DNA from: an uncultured Eubacteriales bacterium
Lineage (GTDB): Bacteria; Bacillota; Clostridia; Oscillospirales; Acutalibacteraceae
NCBI GenBank assembly: GCA_934464615.1
Contig: CAKSKA010000008.1
Location: 1 to 64,000 of the forward strand
DNA length: 64,000 nucleotides
Direction of reading: 5' to 3'
The notes below the pieces were generated by a model, which saw only the letters and a list, made by a program, of their open reading frames with translations, was not told where the DNA came from and searched no databases. Position 1 is the stretch's first letter. Each line of letters starts with the position of its first letter. Shown here in pieces: positions 15,379 through 25,012 of the stretch. Position numbers and translations under genes: made by a program.

Positions 15379-17319
15379 CTATCTGACTTTACTGCCTTCC
15401 GGTATTCCGTCCGCAAATATTACCTTAACCTCGTCATCGGCGTCTGCCGCAAGTATCATACCTTCGGATACCGTACCGCAGAGAGTTGCGGGTTTTAAAT
15501 TTGCAACAACGATTACCGTGTGGTCTATAAGCGCGTCGGGGGTATACCATTTCGCAATACCCGATGCTACGGTTCTGGTTTTGCCTTCGCCGCAGTCAAG
15601 CGTTAATTTTAACAGCTTTTTTGCTTTGGGAATTGCTTCGCAGTTTACAACTTTTGCCGTGCGTAATTCGATTTTAGCAAAGTCCTCAATGCTTATTTCT
15701 GCAAGTTTTAATACATTTTCGCCTGCTTTTCCGTCATTTTCCGCATTTGCCTCTTTAGATTTTTGTTCTGCAATTTCGGCTAAAGCTTTTTCGGTATCAA
15801 TTCTTGCAAAAATTATCTCCGGCTTGTCTACGGTATAGGCAGTTTGCTCAAACAGGCGTATTTCGGTGCTTTGCGCGTGTATCTGCTTCAATATTTTTTC
15901 CGCACCGTCCGGTATAAAGGGAGTCAGCAAAAGTGCAAGCAGACGTATACATTCAAGCAGATTATATAATACGCATTGCAGTCTGTCCGCCTGTTGCTCG
16001 TCTTTTGCAAGCACCCACGGCGCAGTTTCGTCAATATATTTGTTGCATCGCTTTGCAAAACACATAATAAGTTCTGCGGTGTCGGCATTTTTGTACTCGT
16101 CCATAAGTTCAAAATAACGGCTTACGGTATCGTTTGCAAAATCAAAAAGTTCTTTGTCGGTATCGGTTACCGCTGCCTCGTTATAGGAAACACTGCCGTT
16201 AAAATACTTATTTGTCATAGCAACGCTGCGGTTCACAAGATTGCCTAAAGTGTTTGCAAGGTCGCTGTTAAAGCGGTTTATAAATGTTTCGTAGGTAATG
16301 CTGCCGTCCTGCGCGTAAGGTATTTCGGATAAAAGATAGTATCTTACCGCGTCAATGCCGAACTGTTTTACAAGGTCATCGGCATAAATTACATTGCCTT
16401 TGGATTTACTCATTTTATCTTCGCCGAAAAGTACCCACGGGTGACCGAGTACTTGTTTCGGCAGCGGCTCGCCGAGAGCCATAAGGATAATCGGCCAATA
16501 AACCGTGTGGAAACGTACAATATCTTTTCCTATAACATGCAAGTCCGCCGGCCAATATTTATTATAAAGGTCGCCGCTCTCGTCCGGCAAATATCCAAGC
16601 GCCGTAATGTAGTTTGAAAGGGCGTCTATCCATACATATATTACATGGTCCGGATCGAAATCTATCGGGATGCCCCATTTAAAAGATGAACGGGAAACGC
16701 AAAGATCGGAAAGCCCCGGCTTTAAAAAGTTATTTATCATTTCATTTTTGCGTGATTCGGGCTTAATAAAATCGGGATTGTCTTCGTAATACTTAAGCAG
16801 TCTGTCCTGATATTTGCCGAGTTTTAAAAAGTATGCCTCTTCCTTTGAATCAATTACTTCTCTGCCGCAATCGGGGCATTTACCGTCTATAAGCTGCGAA
16901 GAAGTGAAAAAAGATTCGCAGGGAACGCAATATTTACCCTCATAATAGCCTTTGTAAATATCGCCTTGGTCGTATAATTTTTTAAATATTTTTTTAACCG
17001 CTGCAACGTGGTCTTCGTCGGTAGTGCGTATAAAACGGTCGTAAGTTGTGTTAAGGCAGTCCCAAACCTGTTTAATTTGTGCCGATATTTCATCAACATA
17101 CGCTTTAGGTGTAATGCCGCGCGCAGTCGCATATTCTTCAATTTTCTGTCCGTGCTCGTCAGAGCCGGTAAGAAAATAAACGTCATATCCGTTCATTCTC
17201 TTATATCTCGCTATCATATCCGCAAGCACAATGTCATAAGAATTGCCGATGTGCGGTTTGCGTGAAGTATACGCAATAGCAGTGGTTATATAAAATTTTT
17301 CTTTTCCGTTTTCAGCCAT
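15379..17319 (-). CDS. metG: Methionyl-tRNA synthetase
   Basis: 646 aa. HIGN (residues 23-26, the HIGH box), a zinc knuckle CVPCESFF...CPDCGREV and KMSKSKGN (second ATP signature) identify class I MetRS. The C-terminal ~110 residues (IEDFAKIELRTAKVV to MILAAD) form a Trbp111/EMAP-II-type tRNA-binding domain that dimerises the enzyme. It charges initiator and elongator tRNA-Met. GGAGG lies 8 nt before ATG. No T-box leader is seen because only 12 nt separate it from the preceding membrane protein gene, so it is transcribed in that operon. Confidence 0.97.
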   Translation of the reverse strand: MAENGKEKFYITTAIAYTSRKPHIGNSYDIVLADMIARYKRMNGYDVYFLTGSDEHGQKIEEYATARGITPKAYVDEISAQIKQVWDCLNTTYDRFIRTTDEDHVAAVKKIFKKLYDQGDIYKGYYEGKYCVPCESFFTSSQLIDGKCPDCGREVIDSKEEAYFLKLGKYQDRLLKYYEDNPDFIKPESRKNEMINNFLKPGLSDLCVSRSSFKWGIPIDFDPDHVIYVWIDALSNYITALGYLPDESGDLYNKYWPADLHVIGKDIVRFHTVYWPIILMALGEPLPKQVLGHPWVLFGEDKMSKSKGNVIYADDLVKQFGIDAVRYYLLSEIPYAQDGSITYETFINRFNSDLANTLGNLVNRSVAMTNKYFNGSVSYNEAAVTDTDKELFDFANDTVSRYFELMDEYKNADTAELIMCFAKRCNKYIDETAPWVLAKDEQQADRLQCVLYNLLECIRLLALLLTPFIPDGAEKILKQIHAQSTEIRLFEQTAYTVDKPEIIFARIDTEKALAEIAEQKSKEANAENDGKAGENVLKLAEISIEDFAKIELRTAKVVNCEAIPKAKKLLKLTLDCGEGKTRTVASGIAKWYTPDALIDHTVIVVANLKPATLCGTVSEGMILAADADDEVKVIFADGIPEGSKVR

Positions 17320-17331
17320 TTTAATCCTCCG

Positions 17332-18522
17332 TCAACCGTTTGTTTCTTTTTTTGTTTTAAATATTCTGTACATTATCTGTTCTTCGGCTCCCACTCCGCT
17401 TAAAATAAGGCAATAAAGCAGGAACGTTTGCATCCATATCATTGTCATATCCGTTATGGAATGAATAAGAACTGCCGCCGTAACGGACAGAATTAAATAA
17501 GTTATGCCGCTTTTACGCAAAAAGTTTTTGCATAAAACAACTTTTTGAAATATTATAAACATCATTGCAAAAAGCATAACCGAGCCTATTATACCGAAAC
17601 TGAGTAAAAATTCAAACACAATGTTGTGCGCGTGTTTTGCAATGTATGCACCGGGTGTGGCAAGACTTATTTGATAATATGTGAAAAAGCCCCTGCCAAA
17701 CCAAATATTTTCCTTAATTGATTTTATTGATAAATCCCATATTATCACACGGCTGTTAAACGAGCTGTCTATATGTGCCGTCCGCGGAAAAATTTCGGGC
17801 ATTGTGTAAAGAAGTACAGCGGCAAACGCCGTTAGTATAAACAAAATACCGAGCAACTGATGCCTGCGTGCAAGCAACAGCAAAATTGAAAGTCCTATAA
17901 AAACTTCTATCCACGCAAACATACTCTCCGTAAAGAAAATTACTACCGCCGCAAGCAGCGCAATGGCGTAATAATACTTTTTGTTTTCCTTTATAACAAT
18001 TACTTTATATGCGCATATTATAATTACGCTTGCCATAATTGCGCCTAAAAAATTAGGATGTCCGTAAAATGTAAAATTCGGTATTTTAAATATATCACCG
18101 CAGCAGCGGTACCATATATCCGAAAAATGCATGAGCTTTTCGATAAAGCATACCAAAACCGCAAACAGGGAAGAAACACAGCAAATATTAAGCGCGCGTT
18201 CGTAAATTTCACGCGTCATAACAGCGCGCAAATAAAGGCCTAATGTAAGTATAAAGTAAAACAGCACGGACGCCGCAAGTCCAAGGTAGTTTTTGTAAAC
18301 AATCGCCGTTACGGCAGTAAACACCGCAAATAACGGTACCAAAAAAGCACCGGTTGTGTGGTAAACGGCTTTCCTTGCCTTAGAATTAAAAAGTACGTAA
18401 AAACCCGTTACGGCAATTGCAAGAATTGTTATATAATACGGCAAAAACACGCTCATGGCTAAAATGTAAGCAATATTCTCTCCGTTTGACAGATCCGTAC
18501 GCCTTTTAAGAAATTCTTTCAT
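17332..18522 (-). CDS. O-antigen ligase/polymerase-like membrane protein
   Basis: 396 aa with about ten transmembrane segments. The extracytoplasmic loop NSRVIIWDLSIKSIKENIWFGRGFFTYY followed by KHAHNIVFEFLLSFGIIG carries the R-IW-S / G-G / H-HN layout of the Wzy_C (WaaL/Wzy/PglL-like) family, which joins or transfers polysaccharide from lipid carriers. No glycosyltransferase cluster surrounds it, so its substrate is unknown. GGAG lies before ATG. It starts 15 nt after the degenerate P-type ATPase-like gene and ends 12 nt before metG, within one minus-strand operon. Confidence 0.72.
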   Translation of the reverse strand: MKEFLKRRTDLSNGENIAYILAMSVFLPYYITILAIAVTGFYVLFNSKARKAVYHTTGAFLVPLFAVFTAVTAIVYKNYLGLAASVLFYFILTLGLYLRAVMTREIYERALNICCVSSLFAVLVCFIEKLMHFSDIWYRCCGDIFKIPNFTFYGHPNFLGAIMASVIIICAYKVIVIKENKKYYYAIALLAAVVIFFTESMFAWIEVFIGLSILLLLARRHQLLGILFILTAFAAVLLYTMPEIFPRTAHIDSSFNSRVIIWDLSIKSIKENIWFGRGFFTYYQISLATPGAYIAKHAHNIVFEFLLSFGIIGSVMLFAMMFIIFQKVVLCKNFLRKSGITYLILSVTAAVLIHSITDMTMIWMQTFLLYCLILSGVGAEEQIMYRIFKTKKETNG

Positions 18523-18537
18523 AAAAGCACTCCATTT

Positions 18538-21054
18538 TTATTTGTTAAATAGGGAAATTATATAGGAGATTACAAGAGAAATAACCGGATAAATGAATAT
18601 TATTCCCGAATCAAGCGGGGTAATTCCGTTGATAAAAGAACTGTAGACATATACCACCGACATTATTACGGCAGCTATAATGTGGAAAACCGATAAACTT
18701 GTAACCGTACGTTTAATTTTTGCCGCGCGGTTGAATATTTTAAATATGTTGGCATTTGCCGGTCGGAATGCGGCACCGGCAGAAACACCGGCTTCGGGAC
18801 TTGCGGCATTTTTGTACAACTGACTGCCCGAATTTCCCATAACATAAGCGGAGCCTTCGTAAAGGCCGAAATAATCACAAATCATCTCACCCGTTAAATT
18901 GGGATCGCACGAATCCACAAGTACAACCACACCGCCGGAAGTAAGCTTTTGCAATTCTTCGGTTATGCGTTCTTCCGCGTTGTACTGAACTATAAGCAGA
19001 GCACACGGTTTATCATTGCTGGCAATGTAAACAGGGAAGTAGCCGTTACGCAGTATTTTTTTATCAACTTCTATAGGCGGTACCGAAATGCCGTGCGCTT
19101 CAAGCAAAGTACGGTTTCCGATGAACACATGACGGTTATCAACCCAACCGCTTATGCCCATTCTGTCCTCATACTTAATGCTGTCTGCAATGGGTATGTC
19201 CTTATAACCTGTTTTAGCAATGTCCTCAAGTATATAAAATACCGGACTGTCAATTTGCTTTGCCACGGCAGCGGCATCTAAAATTGTGCGGTCTATATTG
19301 TTTTTGTCAAGCGCCTGCATACTGTAAAGCGTTACCGTGCCCCGCGGGAAAAGGTCTAAAGAACTTACCGCAACGGCATTCGCACGCTCAATATCGCGCG
19401 CAGCATTGCTTCCCGCAATCATTGCGCCTGTTTTGTTAAGTTTGGAATTTGCCCGTTTAAGCGGAAGTATATCGGTAAATAAAAGCGTAGGGGAAAACGC
19501 AAATCCCAATAAAACATTAAGTACCAAAACGGCGGAAGTAAAGGAATGATTATAAATACCGAATACTGCTGCCGCACAAAACGATATTATTACCGACACT
19601 GCAATAAACGTGCCGAGCGCACCGTTCATATCGGCGTCGATATAAGTGTGCTTTAAAAACTCCTGTATGTTTTCGGATTTTACACCGAGTCCGACCAACG
19701 CGTCGCCTTCAACATTATTTTTTGCCATTGCAAAAGTGATCTGTCGGTCGTCAATAAATTTTATGGCGTATTTTTCTTTCTTAGTAGCTATTATACGGAA
19801 GTTGCCGAGTATATATGAATTGCGCATACACACGGCAAGACATTTTATTAAATAAGTAACGGAAGTAAACAGCAAAAGATTGTACGGGTTAAGCGATTTG
19901 ATAAGCGCGTATACCGTATAAAAAATTGCCGCAAAGGAAGTTATGGCAACCGTTGATTCCGGTAATTTTTGCGGTTTTGATAATGATTTAAGCGCGGTAA
20001 ACACATCGTAATTTACAAGGCAGATTACAAAGAAAATTGCCGCCGAAATTAAAGAAAAGAATGATTGGTTTGTGTAAAGCGCATCATGTATAAAAGGTAT
20101 TTTCGCACTTGCCATAATACCGGTAAGAATTAAGGTAAGTATAAGGCGTATACCGGCGCTTCTGGAATTGTGCAGCAACTGTGTACCTACACGCTTTGCG
20201 TCGCTGTATCCCAAATAATCGTTTTCCACCCGAAATTCTGCCGATGGTTCTTCGGTTAAAATATCGGTAAAAATGCGCTTGTCGGGATTTTTGTCGTCCT
20301 CAAACAGCTCGTCCTTTAAATCAATAATTTTAGTGCCGCTGCTTATGTCCTCGTAACTGCTTTTTGCGTCTATGGGAGAAAAACCGGCGGTTTTTCCGTC
20401 GTCCGAATTATCAATGTCGGAAATTGTGGGCAAAACCGTTGTTTTTTGCATATCAATTTCTTCGGTTTTCTGTTTGGGGGAAGCATCGGCTGCTATCGGC
20501 TTTGCTGCGTCGGCGCTTACGGTCGGATTTTGCTTGTGCGATAAATCGTCAAACGTAACCGAACCCATAAGATTTAACTTATCCAACAATTCTGCCGCTT
20601 TACTGCCGGAAGAATTTATAATTTCATCAATGCTTTGCAATGTATAAGCCGGTTTTTCGGCAGATGCTTTTCCGCCGTTATCGGTAATGTAAGGCATACA
20701 TTTTTCCAATAATGTTTCGCTGTCGTCGTGCTTTTTTTCTGTTATGGGATTATCCGGCTTTGCGGTATTCGGCACCGTAATGTCCGCAGGATTGCTTTTC
20801 GGCGCTTTTTTTTCGTTAGCGGTTTTAATCGCTTTTTCTTTAAGTGCCTGCAATGGAGATACGGCAGGCTCAGCGCCCGACATTTCAATGTTTTGGGTGT
20901 TTGTTTTTGTACCGTACAAAACTTCCTGCGGAGTCAATGCGTGCGGTGCAAAATGCTCGTCCTTTTTAAAAAACGATACGGCTTTTTCAGCCTTTTCTAT
21001 ATCAGCGTTTAAGGAATCATCAAAATTTTTTGAATGTCTTGATTTTGCAAACAA
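18538..21054 (-). CDS. Degenerate P-type ATPase-like membrane protein with long disordered N-terminus
   Basis: 838 aa. Residues 1-275 are charged and low-complexity with no helix-membrane character. Membrane segments appear at about 302-318, 332-348, 368-386, 392-408, 480-500, 508-530, 786-806 and 816-835. Between them lies a soluble part laid out like a P1B ATPase actuator, P and N domains (IAGSNAARDIERANAVAV; MGISGWVDNRHVFIGNRTLLEAHG). The catalytic boxes are missing: the CPC-like site reads FSPTLLF, DKTGT is replaced by DLFPRGTVT (567-575), TGDN by VDSCDPN and GDGxND is absent. So a pseudo-enzyme is likely. TTG start with AGGAGG 8 nt upstream. Its function is unknown. Confidence 0.7.
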   Translation of the reverse strand: MFAKSRHSKNFDDSLNADIEKAEKAVSFFKKDEHFAPHALTPQEVLYGTKTNTQNIEMSGAEPAVSPLQALKEKAIKTANEKKAPKSNPADITVPNTAKPDNPITEKKHDDSETLLEKCMPYITDNGGKASAEKPAYTLQSIDEIINSSGSKAAELLDKLNLMGSVTFDDLSHKQNPTVSADAAKPIAADASPKQKTEEIDMQKTTVLPTISDIDNSDDGKTAGFSPIDAKSSYEDISSGTKIIDLKDELFEDDKNPDKRIFTDILTEEPSAEFRVENDYLGYSDAKRVGTQLLHNSRSAGIRLILTLILTGIMASAKIPFIHDALYTNQSFFSLISAAIFFVICLVNYDVFTALKSLSKPQKLPESTVAITSFAAIFYTVYALIKSLNPYNLLLFTSVTYLIKCLAVCMRNSYILGNFRIIATKKEKYAIKFIDDRQITFAMAKNNVEGDALVGLGVKSENIQEFLKHTYIDADMNGALGTFIAVSVIISFCAAAVFGIYNHSFTSAVLVLNVLLGFAFSPTLLFTDILPLKRANSKLNKTGAMIAGSNAARDIERANAVAVSSLDLFPRGTVTLYSMQALDKNNIDRTILDAAAVAKQIDSPVFYILEDIAKTGYKDIPIADSIKYEDRMGISGWVDNRHVFIGNRTLLEAHGISVPPIEVDKKILRNGYFPVYIASNDKPCALLIVQYNAEERITEELQKLTSGGVVVLVDSCDPNLTGEMICDYFGLYEGSAYVMGNSGSQLYKNAASPEAGVSAGAAFRPANANIFKIFNRAAKIKRTVTSLSVFHIIAAVIMSVVYVYSSFINGITPLDSGIIFIYPVISLVISYIISLFNK

Positions 21055-21076
21055 TTCCTTTTCCTCCTAATTGATT

Positions 21077-21826
21077 TTATTTTGTGCGGGAGCGTACAAC
21101 TTCGTACATCAAAACGCCTGCCGCTACGGACGCGTTAAGGGAATTGATTTTACCGCACATCGGCAAACTGATTATTCCGTCGCATTTTTCCGCGACAAGC
21201 CTGCCTATGCCTTTTCCTTCATTGCCTATAACTAAGGCTACCGGTATATTGTAATCGGTTTTTGTGTAGTCACTGCCGTCCATATCGGCACCGAAAACCC
21301 AAATACCGTTCTTCTTTAAGTTTTCTATTTCATTGGATATGTTTGTTACGCGTGCAACGCGCATATATTCAAGCGCACCGCTTGCACTTTTCGCAACCGT
21401 TGCATTTAATGAAGCCGAGCGTCGCTTCGGTATTATTATTCCGTGTACGCCGCAGGCTTCGGCCGTACGGATTATTGCGCCTAAATTATGCGGATCCTCA
21501 ATTTCATCGCAAATAATAATAAACGGATCCTCATTTTTTTCTTTTGCGTAATTTAAAATGTCGGCGGTAGTACAATATTCCTGCGTTGCAAACATAACCG
21601 CAACGCCTTGGTGATTTGCACCGCCGCAAAGATAATCGAGTTTTTGACTTGAAACTTCCTTAATAAGTATGCCTTTGGCAGAGCATTTTGCTATAATTGC
21701 GGTAACACTGCCGCCCGTAACGCCGTGCGCCACAAGCAAACGGTCAATTTCTCTGCCCGAGCGGACGGCTTCCATAACGGAATTGCGTCCGCATATTATG
21801 TTAGAAACAAGAGTGCTGTCTTCCAC
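21077..21826 (-). CDS. rlmB: 23S rRNA (guanosine-2'-O-)-methyltransferase, TrmH/SpoU family
   Basis: 249-aa SPOUT methyltransferase. An N-terminal substrate-binding domain (IICGRNSVMEAVRSG) is followed by the trefoil-knot motifs: EIEDPHNLGAIIRTAEACG, VIGNEGKGIG and ISLPMCGKINSLNASVAAG. It probably methylates a guanosine of 23S rRNA; other TrmH-like targets cannot be excluded. GTG 21826 is chosen because AGGGAGG sits 7 nt before it; the longer ATG reading lacks a site. It leads the minus-strand operon down to the Asn/Gln-rich gene, 22 nt from the next gene. Confidence 0.88.
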   Translation of the reverse strand: MEDSTLVSNIICGRNSVMEAVRSGREIDRLLVAHGVTGGSVTAIIAKCSAKGILIKEVSSQKLDYLCGGANHQGVAVMFATQEYCTTADILNYAKEKNEDPFIIICDEIEDPHNLGAIIRTAEACGVHGIIIPKRRSASLNATVAKSASGALEYMRVARVTNISNEIENLKKNGIWVFGADMDGSDYTKTDYNIPVALVIGNEGKGIGRLVAEKCDGIISLPMCGKINSLNASVAAGVLMYEVVRSRTK

Positions 21827-21854
21827 AGCAAAACCTCCCTGTATAATTACTTTT

Positions 21855-21882
21855 ATTATACAGTATAACACATTTTTGTCGA
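21855..21882 (-). promoter_or_regulatory. rlmB operon promoter
   Basis: On the minus strand TCGACA (21882-21877), a 16-nt spacer and TATAAT (21860-21855), about 30 nt before the GTG start. Confidence 0.6.
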
Positions 21883-21976
21883 AAATAGAAGTGCTATTTT
21901 ATTAAATAAAGTATATTGTGAATATTTTTGCAAAATATAGTAAAGCATACGGAAAATGCGAACGGGAGGAATTATA

Positions 21977-23218
21977 ATGATAAATGTAATAAGCAAAGTA
22001 TCTGCAATTCAGGCAATGGATTCAAGAGGCAATCCTACTGTTATGGCAATAGCAGAACTTTCCGGCGGCGAAACAGGCGTTGCCCTTGCACCGTCGGGTG
22101 CGTCGACAGGCGTGCATGAGGCACATGAAAAACGTGACGGCGACGATTCAAAATACCACGGTAAAGGTGTGTCTGCGGCGGTGGAAAATGTTAACACGGT
22201 TATATCCGACGCGCTTAAAGGAACGCTGTGTTACGAACAGCAGAAAATTGACAAAATAATGATTGACGCCGACGGTACTGAGAATAAAAGCAACCTCGGT
22301 GCAAATGCAATTCTGGCTGTGTCCCTTGCCTGTGCAAAGGCTGCGGCAAGTGCTTATTCAATGCCGCTGTACAGATATTTGGGCGGCATAAACGCCGAAC
22401 TGCTGCCGCGCCCGATGATGAATATTTTAAACGGCGGCGCGCACGCCGCAAACAATATAGATATACAGGAATTTATGATAATGCCTGTATCGGCAGAAAG
22501 TTTTTCCGAAGGACTGCGCCAGTGCAGCGAAGTTTATCATACACTCGGTAAGCTGCTTAAAAAATACAATATGACGGGTGTCGGCGACGAGGGCGGTTTT
22601 GCACCCGATATAGAAAACGACACCGTTGCGCTTGATATGATTTGCGAGGCTATAGAAAAAAGCGGATACGGATTTAACGATTTCCGCATAGCGCTGGATG
22701 TAGCGTCAAGCGAATGGTACACAGGCGACGGAATTTATCGTATGCCCAAGCGCAATATAAATATGACCGGCGATGAGCTTATAGATATGTACGAAAATCT
22801 AATTTCAAAATATCCCATTATTTCCATTGAGGACGGCGTTGCCGAGGATGATTTTGAAAACTGGAATAAACTGACTTCAAGACTCGGCAGCCGTATACAG
22901 CTTGTGGGCGATGACCTTTTTGTTACAAACAGACAGCGTCTTGCCCTCGGAATACAGGAGGGTATGGCAAACGCAATACTTGTAAAGCCGAATCAGATAG
23001 GTACATTGAGCGAAACACTTGATGTTATAAGGCTGGCGCAAAAAAATGACTATGCGACAATAATTTCACACCGTTCGGGTGAGACCGAGGACACAACCAT
23101 AGCCGATATTGCGGTTGCCGTAAATGCGGGACAGATTAAAACCGGTGCGCCGTGCAGAAGCGACAGAGTTGCAAAATATAACAGATTGCTTATGATTGAA
23201 AGAGAAATGCAGATGTAA
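21977..23218 (+). CDS. eno: Enolase
   Basis: 413-aa glycolytic enzyme converting 2-phosphoglycerate to phosphoenolpyruvate. N-terminal AMDSRGNPTV, the lid loop PSGASTGVHEA, catalytic GDEGGFAPDI, metal ligand SIEDGVAEDD, catalytic lysine region LVKPNQIGTLSET and SHRSGETEDTTIADIAVA are all present. It lacks the last ~15 residues of longer enolases, a common variation. ATG 21977 is preceded by GGGAGGA. It is monocistronic and convergent with mscL at a shared terminator. Confidence 0.97.
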   Translation: MINVISKVSAIQAMDSRGNPTVMAIAELSGGETGVALAPSGASTGVHEAHEKRDGDDSKYHGKGVSAAVENVNTVISDALKGTLCYEQQKIDKIMIDADGTENKSNLGANAILAVSLACAKAAASAYSMPLYRYLGGINAELLPRPMMNILNGGAHAANNIDIQEFMIMPVSAESFSEGLRQCSEVYHTLGKLLKKYNMTGVGDEGGFAPDIENDTVALDMICEAIEKSGYGFNDFRIALDVASSEWYTGDGIYRMPKRNINMTGDELIDMYENLISKYPIISIEDGVAEDDFENWNKLTSRLGSRIQLVGDDLFVTNRQRLALGIQEGMANAILVKPNQIGTLSETLDVIRLAQKNDYATIISHRSGETEDTTIADIAVAVNAGQIKTGAPCRSDRVAKYNRLLMIEREMQM

Positions 23219-23221
23219 AAA

Positions 23222-23263
23222 ATTTCCGAACAGGCGGCAAGGTTCGTCTGTTCGGAATTCTTT
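23222..23263 (+). terminator. Shared terminator of eno and mscL
   Basis: TTCCGAACAG (23224-23233) pairs with CTGTTCGGAA (23248-23257), then a T-run on the plus strand; A-rich flank gives a U-tract for the minus strand. Confidence 0.8.
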
Positions 23264-23269
23264 TTAAAA

Positions 23270-23749
23270 TTATTTCTCGGCGGCGTCTTCAAGCACAGAT
23301 GTGCAATGCGGACAGCGTGTTGCCGTTATGTCAATTTCACTTTTGCAAAAAGGACAAATTTTTGTTGTAGGTACTGTCACCGCTTCGGTTTCGCCCTTTT
23401 TAAATTTGTCGCCCAAATGCTCACTTATACTTTCAATTTTATTTACGGCTTTAACCATTAAGAAAATTATAAATGCCATAATAATAAAGTTAATTACCGA
23501 TGTAATAAAAGCGCCGTAGTTAAGCGTGTTTGTAATAACCGTGCCGTCTTCAAGTACTTTTTTGCCCAGCGTTATCTTAAGGTCGGAAAAATCAACACTG
23601 CCGAAAATGCCGAGAATAGGGGATATAATATTATCGGTAAGGCTTGTAACAATATCCTTAAAAGCGGCACCGATAATAACGCCGACCGCTAAATCCATTA
23701 CGTTGCCTTTGGTTATAAACGTGCGAAATTCCCTTAAAAACTTTTTCAT
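23270..23749 (-). CDS. mscL: Large-conductance mechanosensitive channel with C-terminal zinc ribbon
   Basis: 159 aa. Residues 1-110 are a standard MscL: FRTFITKGNVMDLAVGVIIG in TM1 and VINFIIMAFIIFLMVKAVNK in TM2. The channel opens under membrane tension and releases solutes during osmotic downshock. The usual C-terminal helix is followed by a zinc ribbon, CPFC...CPHC (about residues 132-150), which is not part of classical MscL. AAAGGTGA precedes ATG, five nt after the alr stop. End of the long hprK-to-mscL operon. Confidence 0.93.
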   Translation of the reverse strand: MKKFLREFRTFITKGNVMDLAVGVIIGAAFKDIVTSLTDNIISPILGIFGSVDFSDLKITLGKKVLEDGTVITNTLNYGAFITSVINFIIMAFIIFLMVKAVNKIESISEHLGDKFKKGETEAVTVPTTKICPFCKSEIDITATRCPHCTSVLEDAAEK

Positions 23750-23754
23750 TTAAA

Positions 23755-24888
23755 TCACCTTTTATCTGTAAAAATCCTCGGCACTCTGCCGGTAATACCG
23801 CATATTATTTCATAATTTACGGTTTGCGCCTTTTCGGCGACTTCCTCTACGGGTAACCCTTTGCCGAAAAGTATAACCTCATCTCCGGATTTTACATTTT
23901 CAATATCGCTTACATCCACCATCATTTGATCCATACATACTTTGCCGAGTATCTTTGCACGTTTTGAGTGTATAAGCACTTCACCCGTGTTTGAAAGCAA
24001 GCGCGGGTATCCGTCCGCATATCCTGCCGTTACCGTTGCGATTTTTAGATCCCTGTCGGCAGTAAATGTCCTGCCGTAACTGACCGTTTCGCCGGCGGAT
24101 ATTGTTTTAACCATGGAAACTACGGATTTTAAGGTCATAACAGGCTCAAAACTGTACGGCAAATCAATTTCCGTACTGGGTGTAAGTCCGTAAAGTATAA
24201 TGCCCGGACGTATATAATCACTGCGGAAATCCGTATCCAAAATGCTTGCCGCGGAATTGCTGCAGTGATGCACGGGTATTTTAACGCCTTTATTTTCAAT
24301 CTCATTTGCGGCACGCACAAATCTGTCGTATTGGCTGCGTGTAAACTGCCCATCGTCGGCGTTATTGCTGTCTGCAACGGCAAAATGGGTAAATATGCCT
24401 TCAAATTCAAGATTTTCAAGGCGTACCGCCTCAAGTATTTCATTTATGCCGTTTAAATTTTCATCTCGGCAGTCAAATCCCAAACGCGCCATTCCCGTAT
24501 CAAGTTTTATATGTACTTTAACCGTAACGTTTGCGTTTTTTGCCGCAGACGATAACTGCTTTGCATATTCAAGGGAAAAAAGAGTCTGCAAAATCTTGTT
24601 TTCCGCAAGTTGAGCAGCGCAGTTAGGCGGGGTATAACCGAGTATTAAAACGGGACTTTTAATACCGTATTCCCGCAGCAGAAGTGCTTCGTCAAGATTT
24701 GAAACCGCAAACGCGTCGGCACCGTTCTTTTCAAGCAGAGTTGCAACTTCTTTTGCATGGTGACCGTAAGCGTCGGCTTTAACCACCGCCATAATTTTGC
24801 TTTTGCCGGCATGTTCTTTAATAATTTCAAAATTATGTTTTAGGGCGGCAATGTCAATTTCAGCCCAGGTTCTGCGTAAAAAATCCAT
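23755..24888 (-). CDS. alr: Alanine racemase
   Basis: 377-aa PLP enzyme making D-alanine for peptidoglycan. The PLP lysine is K37 in AVVKADAYGH, and the second catalytic base is the Tyr in VSYGRTFTA. LGYTPPNC, HIKLDTGMARLGF and IRPGIILYG complete the fold-III barrel signature. AAGGAAGG precedes ATG 24888. It sits downstream of pfkA across a 124-bp gap, with mscL 5 nt after. Confidence 0.96.
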   Translation of the reverse strand: MDFLRRTWAEIDIAALKHNFEIIKEHAGKSKIMAVVKADAYGHHAKEVATLLEKNGADAFAVSNLDEALLLREYGIKSPVLILGYTPPNCAAQLAENKILQTLFSLEYAKQLSSAAKNANVTVKVHIKLDTGMARLGFDCRDENLNGINEILEAVRLENLEFEGIFTHFAVADSNNADDGQFTRSQYDRFVRAANEIENKGVKIPVHHCSNSAASILDTDFRSDYIRPGIILYGLTPSTEIDLPYSFEPVMTLKSVVSMVKTISAGETVSYGRTFTADRDLKIATVTAGYADGYPRLLSNTGEVLIHSKRAKILGKVCMDQMMVDVSDIENVKSGDEVILFGKGLPVEEVAEKAQTVNYEIICGITGRVPRIFTDKR

Positions 24889-25012
24889 TTAAAACCTTCC
24901 TTAAAGCAGCATACACGCCGACAAACTTAAATCGAGCGTGCATGCGTAATAATATTTGTTACTGTAAAATTTATAATTGTGCAAACGGTTAGGATTAACG
25001 AGTCCTGTCACA

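Noticed and set aside
17320..17331. T-box leader for metG
   Set aside because: Only 12 nt separate metG from the upstream gene, leaving no room for a leader.
21977..23218. Truncated enolase pseudogene
   Set aside because: It lacks only the terminal ~15 residues; all catalytic motifs are intact and such short forms are normal in the family.
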